Shown in pieces: positions 61,501-64,000 of a DNA stretch of 64,000 bases. Origin of the DNA: Lachnospiraceae bacterium (GTDB lineage Bacteria > Bacillota > Clostridia > Lachnospirales > Lachnospiraceae); assembly GCA_014804695.1 (NCBI GenBank), contig JAAUZJ010000014.1, positions 1 to 64,000 on the forward strand, read 5' to 3'. Position 1 is the stretch's first letter. Each line of letters starts with the position of its first letter. Under the pieces are notes generated by a model. It saw only the letters and a program-made list of their open reading frames with translations. It was not told where the DNA came from and did not search any database. The translations under genes were made by a program, and so were the position numbers.

Positions 61501-62925
61501 TTATAATATAATATTAAAACGGTTTTTTATTTTATTGTAAATTATATTTATAAGAGAACTTATTAAAGAATAATTTATGCTGGTTGCAAATATAATTCCC
61601 AACACAACGTTTAAAATATTTAACCCTAATTGATTTAACCATAGAAAAACGCACATTACAGATAAAAAACAAATATACTTAATAATCTGTACGTAATTAT
61701 AATTAATCTTTTGAAAATTTAATACGTTCTTCATTCTATAGATTACAAGAAAAACATATGCCAATAAAGTAGATAATGAAGCCGCATATATACCAATTTC
61801 CTTTACCAGCAATACATCTATTAACAGATTTATAATTGCAGCAATAATTGTAGTAACTCCCACACTTTTAGTTTTTTTATGAGCTATATAAATTCCGCCC
61901 AAAAAAGATGAAATAGCAGCAAAAAGCATAGCCATCAAAAGTATTGGCATTTGCTTATATGCATCCATATAATCACCACGAATAAGAAATTTAAAAAGAA
62001 GCGGAACCGCTGCAATTAATAACGCCATTATACCAGATAAAATACGTAAAGTTGTATTAAACATGCTGCTATAATATACCGTTACATCCTCATCTTTAGA
62101 ATTTATGGAAGCATTCTCCTGCCAGGCCATTGTAAAAGCACTGTTCATAAGCGTAAGAAGTGACGGAATTTTATTTGCCACACCATATACAGCAGTTGCA
62201 TTGATCCCAATAAATTGTAACAAAATAAGTCTATCAGAGAAATTGAGAAACCATGAAGATAATTGGTTAGGAACCATAGGCCAGGAATAAGCGATTAATT
62301 CTCTCAGTACATTTACTGAAAATAAGCTTAAACGGAACCTAGATATAATATGAGCTCTTACCAATATAATACTTAATGACAAAATAGTAGACACAGTTAT
62401 TGCGATCAAGGCTCCTTCAAGACCATTATTCATAAAAAATACAAAAAAGACAACTAAAATCATATTTGCAATCGGCTGTACAGCAGAGGCCAATGAATAA
62501 AGCATCGGCCGCCCCAATCCTCTTACAATTCGTATATTAGCAGCAAACAGAATATCTGCAAAAAAATAAATACAAGTAAGAATTCTGACAGTATTGGGCA
62601 GCTTATATAAAATAAAATATAATATTATTAAAGCTGCTATTGAAGTGCCAGTCACAAAAGCTATAACATTTGTTATAATACTATCTCTTTTTTCAAAATC
62701 CTCTTTGCAATCAACTAAAAAACGAAATGCGGCAGACTGAAGCTGTAAGGTCGCAATCGGCAGAAATAAAGATGACAATGTACTGATCACATCGTAAGTA
62801 CCGTATTCTGCCTGTGTAAGCTTAGCTGTAATAATTGGAAGGGTAATCAACCATGATACTTTAGGCAAAATCGTACCAATAGATATAATAGCTGTATTTT
62901 TTGCAAGTGATGTTTCCCTACTCAT
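61501..62925 (-). CDS. Oligosaccharide flippase (Wzx-like, MOP superfamily)
   Basis: A 474-aa protein with about twelve to fourteen membrane segments, beginning LAKNTAIISIGTILPKVSWLI, the usual start of polysaccharide flippases, with the Gly/Pro/Asn-containing SWPMVPNQLSSWFLNFSDRLIL segment near residue 225. It moves undecaprenyl-linked repeat units across the membrane. The ATG at 62925 has GAGG upstream at suitable spacing; an upstream TTG is less likely. It lies between the asparagine-synthase-like gene and two GT2 genes. The 61376-61500 spacer has no gene. Confidence 0.87.
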   Translation of the reverse strand: MSRETSLAKNTAIISIGTILPKVSWLITLPIITAKLTQAEYGTYDVISTLSSLFLPIATLQLQSAAFRFLVDCKEDFEKRDSIITNVIAFVTGTSIAALIILYFILYKLPNTVRILTCIYFFADILFAANIRIVRGLGRPMLYSLASAVQPIANMILVVFFVFFMNNGLEGALIAITVSTILSLSIILVRAHIISRFRLSLFSVNVLRELIAYSWPMVPNQLSSWFLNFSDRLILLQFIGINATAVYGVANKIPSLLTLMNSAFTMAWQENASINSKDEDVTVYYSSMFNTTLRILSGIMALLIAAVPLLFKFLIRGDYMDAYKQMPILLMAMLFAAISSFLGGIYIAHKKTKSVGVTTIIAAIINLLIDVLLVKEIGIYAASLSTLLAYVFLVIYRMKNVLNFQKINYNYVQIIKYICFLSVMCVFLWLNQLGLNILNVVLGIIFATSINYSLISSLINIIYNKIKNRFNIIL

Positions 62926-62960
62926 TTTGCCTCTTTTCCGAATGTCTTTCAATTTCCTAT

Positions 62961-64000
62961 CTAATCCTGGTTTATGATTTCTTCAATCTTATGCAATCCA
63001 TTCTCTGTAGTCATTGCATGCACGTTAAATCCAACACCGCACCTTCTTATCCAATTTATATATTCAACCAGAGTTATATGATCATAAAAAGCCATAGGAT
63101 CATGCTTATACATTTTAAAAAGGCAATATGCTCTGGCAGGAAATGGGAACATTCTTAACAGGTTTCTTTTTATATTTGCCGCTTTTTCACTACCGCCTAA
63201 TAATTTGAAATAGTCTATTTGAATACCTACAACCGGATCAATTATCTTTTCCATATACTTATATTGCAGATATCGCTCTTTTAACATATGTGCCGGAACC
63301 TCTCTTACAAATTCACATACTCTGTAATCCCAAAATGGAAGTTCCCATCCTCCATAGCCAAGAAACTCATACTTACGTACCTCATTAGCAATGAATTTTG
63401 GCTGCCTGTTGATCCATTCAAAATACTGTATTTCTTGTATGGCACGTTTCTCATTCATTTCCTGCGGCAAACTATCAGCCCATCTATTTACTATAGAGTC
63501 ACACAATATTGGGTATCGGCGCAAGCGATAATGTTTCATCTTAATTTGTTTAACAAACTCATTTCTGCTTATTACTTGTGCATCCTTCCAATCGGGAATA
63601 TGACTTCCAAATGAAACATCCAGCGTATGCCCCGGCACAACAATGCAGTCATTCGGTATCTTATCTTTCAGTTTCATCATTGCAGGAAAGCTTCTGACAC
63701 TTCCTATACCTGAACCATTGCAAGAATAAGATAAATAATCGCCGTATACTTCCGAAGTATATAGATTTTCCCACATATCTTTGTTATATTCAATAAAATG
63801 CCACGGAAATCCTAATGCATTTGCTACTTTTTTTGAAACAACTGCATCGTTATTTCCACGTCTTCCATAGGAAAAACAGATAACCTTTTCATAATTTAAA
63901 CGCTTGAACATTGCTGCAACAATCCTTGAATCACAGCCACCACTAAGTGGAATCAGCGCAGTTCTGCCATCAAGTCTTGCAATAAGGTCTTTGAAAACCT
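62961..64000 (-). CDS. Asparagine synthase-like protein, 5' end outside window
   Basis: The reading frame runs off the right edge; about 346 codons are present. The PP-loop ATPase motif PLSGGCDSR lies just inside the edge (~63930-63956), followed by the FSYGRRGNN and VVPGHTLDVSFGSHIPD stretches of the synthetase domain. The N-terminal glutaminase part, if any, is not in view. In glycan clusters such proteins amidate uronic acids or sugar carboxylates; that fits a locus encoding polymer-modifying genes but is inference. It continues with the flippase on the same strand after a 35-bp gap. Confidence 0.8.
   Translation of the reverse strand, partial: VFKDLIARLDGRTALIPLSGGCDSRIVAAMFKRLNYEKVICFSYGRRGNNDAVVSKKVANALGFPWHFIEYNKDMWENLYTSEVYGDYLSYSCNGSGIGSVRSFPAMMKLKDKIPNDCIVVPGHTLDVSFGSHIPDWKDAQVISRNEFVKQIKMKHYRLRRYPILCDSIVNRWADSLPQEMNEKRAIQEIQYFEWINRQPKFIANEVRKYEFLGYGGWELPFWDYRVCEFVREVPAHMLKERYLQYKYMEKIIDPVVGIQIDYFKLLGGSEKAANIKRNLLRMFPFPARAYCLFKMYKHDPMAFYDHITLVEYINWIRRCGVGFNVHAMTTENGLHKIEEIINQD

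Overview
The window looks like chromosomal DNA of an anaerobic, low-GC Gram-positive bacterium of the Clostridia, most likely family Lachnospiraceae. The signs are AT-rich spacers, strong AGGAGG-type ribosome binding sites, agr-type quorum sensing with LytTR regulators, polytopic membrane families typical of that group (DUF6044, DUF6056, DUF6077), and long secreted proteins built from Lachnospiraceae-style Ig-like repeats. No rRNA, tRNA or CRISPR array was recognised. Almost everything concerns the cell envelope and its control.

Layout. (1) 1-9.7 kb, mostly minus strand: a glycan or lipid-linked sugar locus with a DUF6077 membrane protein split by one in-frame stop, a FAD-dependent amine-oxidase/UGM-like enzyme (plus strand), an SGNH hydrolase, a radical SAM enzyme, DUF6044, GtrA and DUF6056 proteins. 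(2) 9.8-12.2 kb: a VOC/glyoxalase-fold protein and two unknown membrane proteins. (3) 12.3-24.6 kb: two giant convergent surface-protein genes (1913 and 1818 aa) whose promoter/leader/start regions form a ~175-bp inverted repeat, with a YhcH-family gene between them. (4) 25.1-28.1 kb: a small unknown ORF, then an MBOAT O-acyltransferase and an SGNH protein separated by a long imperfect palindrome. (5) 28.1-33.5 kb, minus: two GT2 and one GT4 glycosyltransferases plus UDP-glucose dehydrogenase and UDP-glucuronate 4-epimerase. (6) 33.6-34.5 kb: an Rpn/PD-(D/E)XK protein. (7) 34.7-41.1 kb: an agr-like signalling island. It has a soluble GHKL kinase, agrB, a 42-codon agrD overlapping agrB, a convergent membrane kinase (agrC-like), two LytTR response regulators and two tandem HTH regulators. 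(8) 41.25-46 kb: a 1574-aa secreted SH3/glucosaminidase/Ig-repeat protein that shares its repeat modules with the giant proteins. (9) 46.02-48.79 kb: an intact IS66-family element with matching inverted ends and an 8-bp target duplication. (10) 48.8-64 kb, minus: a second glycan locus with an asparagine-synthase-like protein (runs off the edge), flippase, two GT2s, a pyruvyltransferase, an FrhB-GtrA fusion and a GT39-like protein. It ends in a dlt-like set (AMP ligase, GNAT, carrier protein, SGNH, MBOAT) and a second copy of the small unknown ORF.

How it may work together (inference): two glycan loci make nucleotide sugars, lipid-linked intermediates and flipped repeat units. Two MBOAT/SGNH modules add acyl groups, one of them using a carrier-protein-activated substrate. 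The agr-like island, whose predicted signal is a serine lactone rather than a thiolactone, is well placed to control these surface products and the large repeat proteins by cell density. The most notable items are the agr-like island, the inverted duplicated leaders, the GNAT-containing dlt-like operon, the paired small ORFs beside both MBOAT genes, and a set of long imperfect palindromes between genes.
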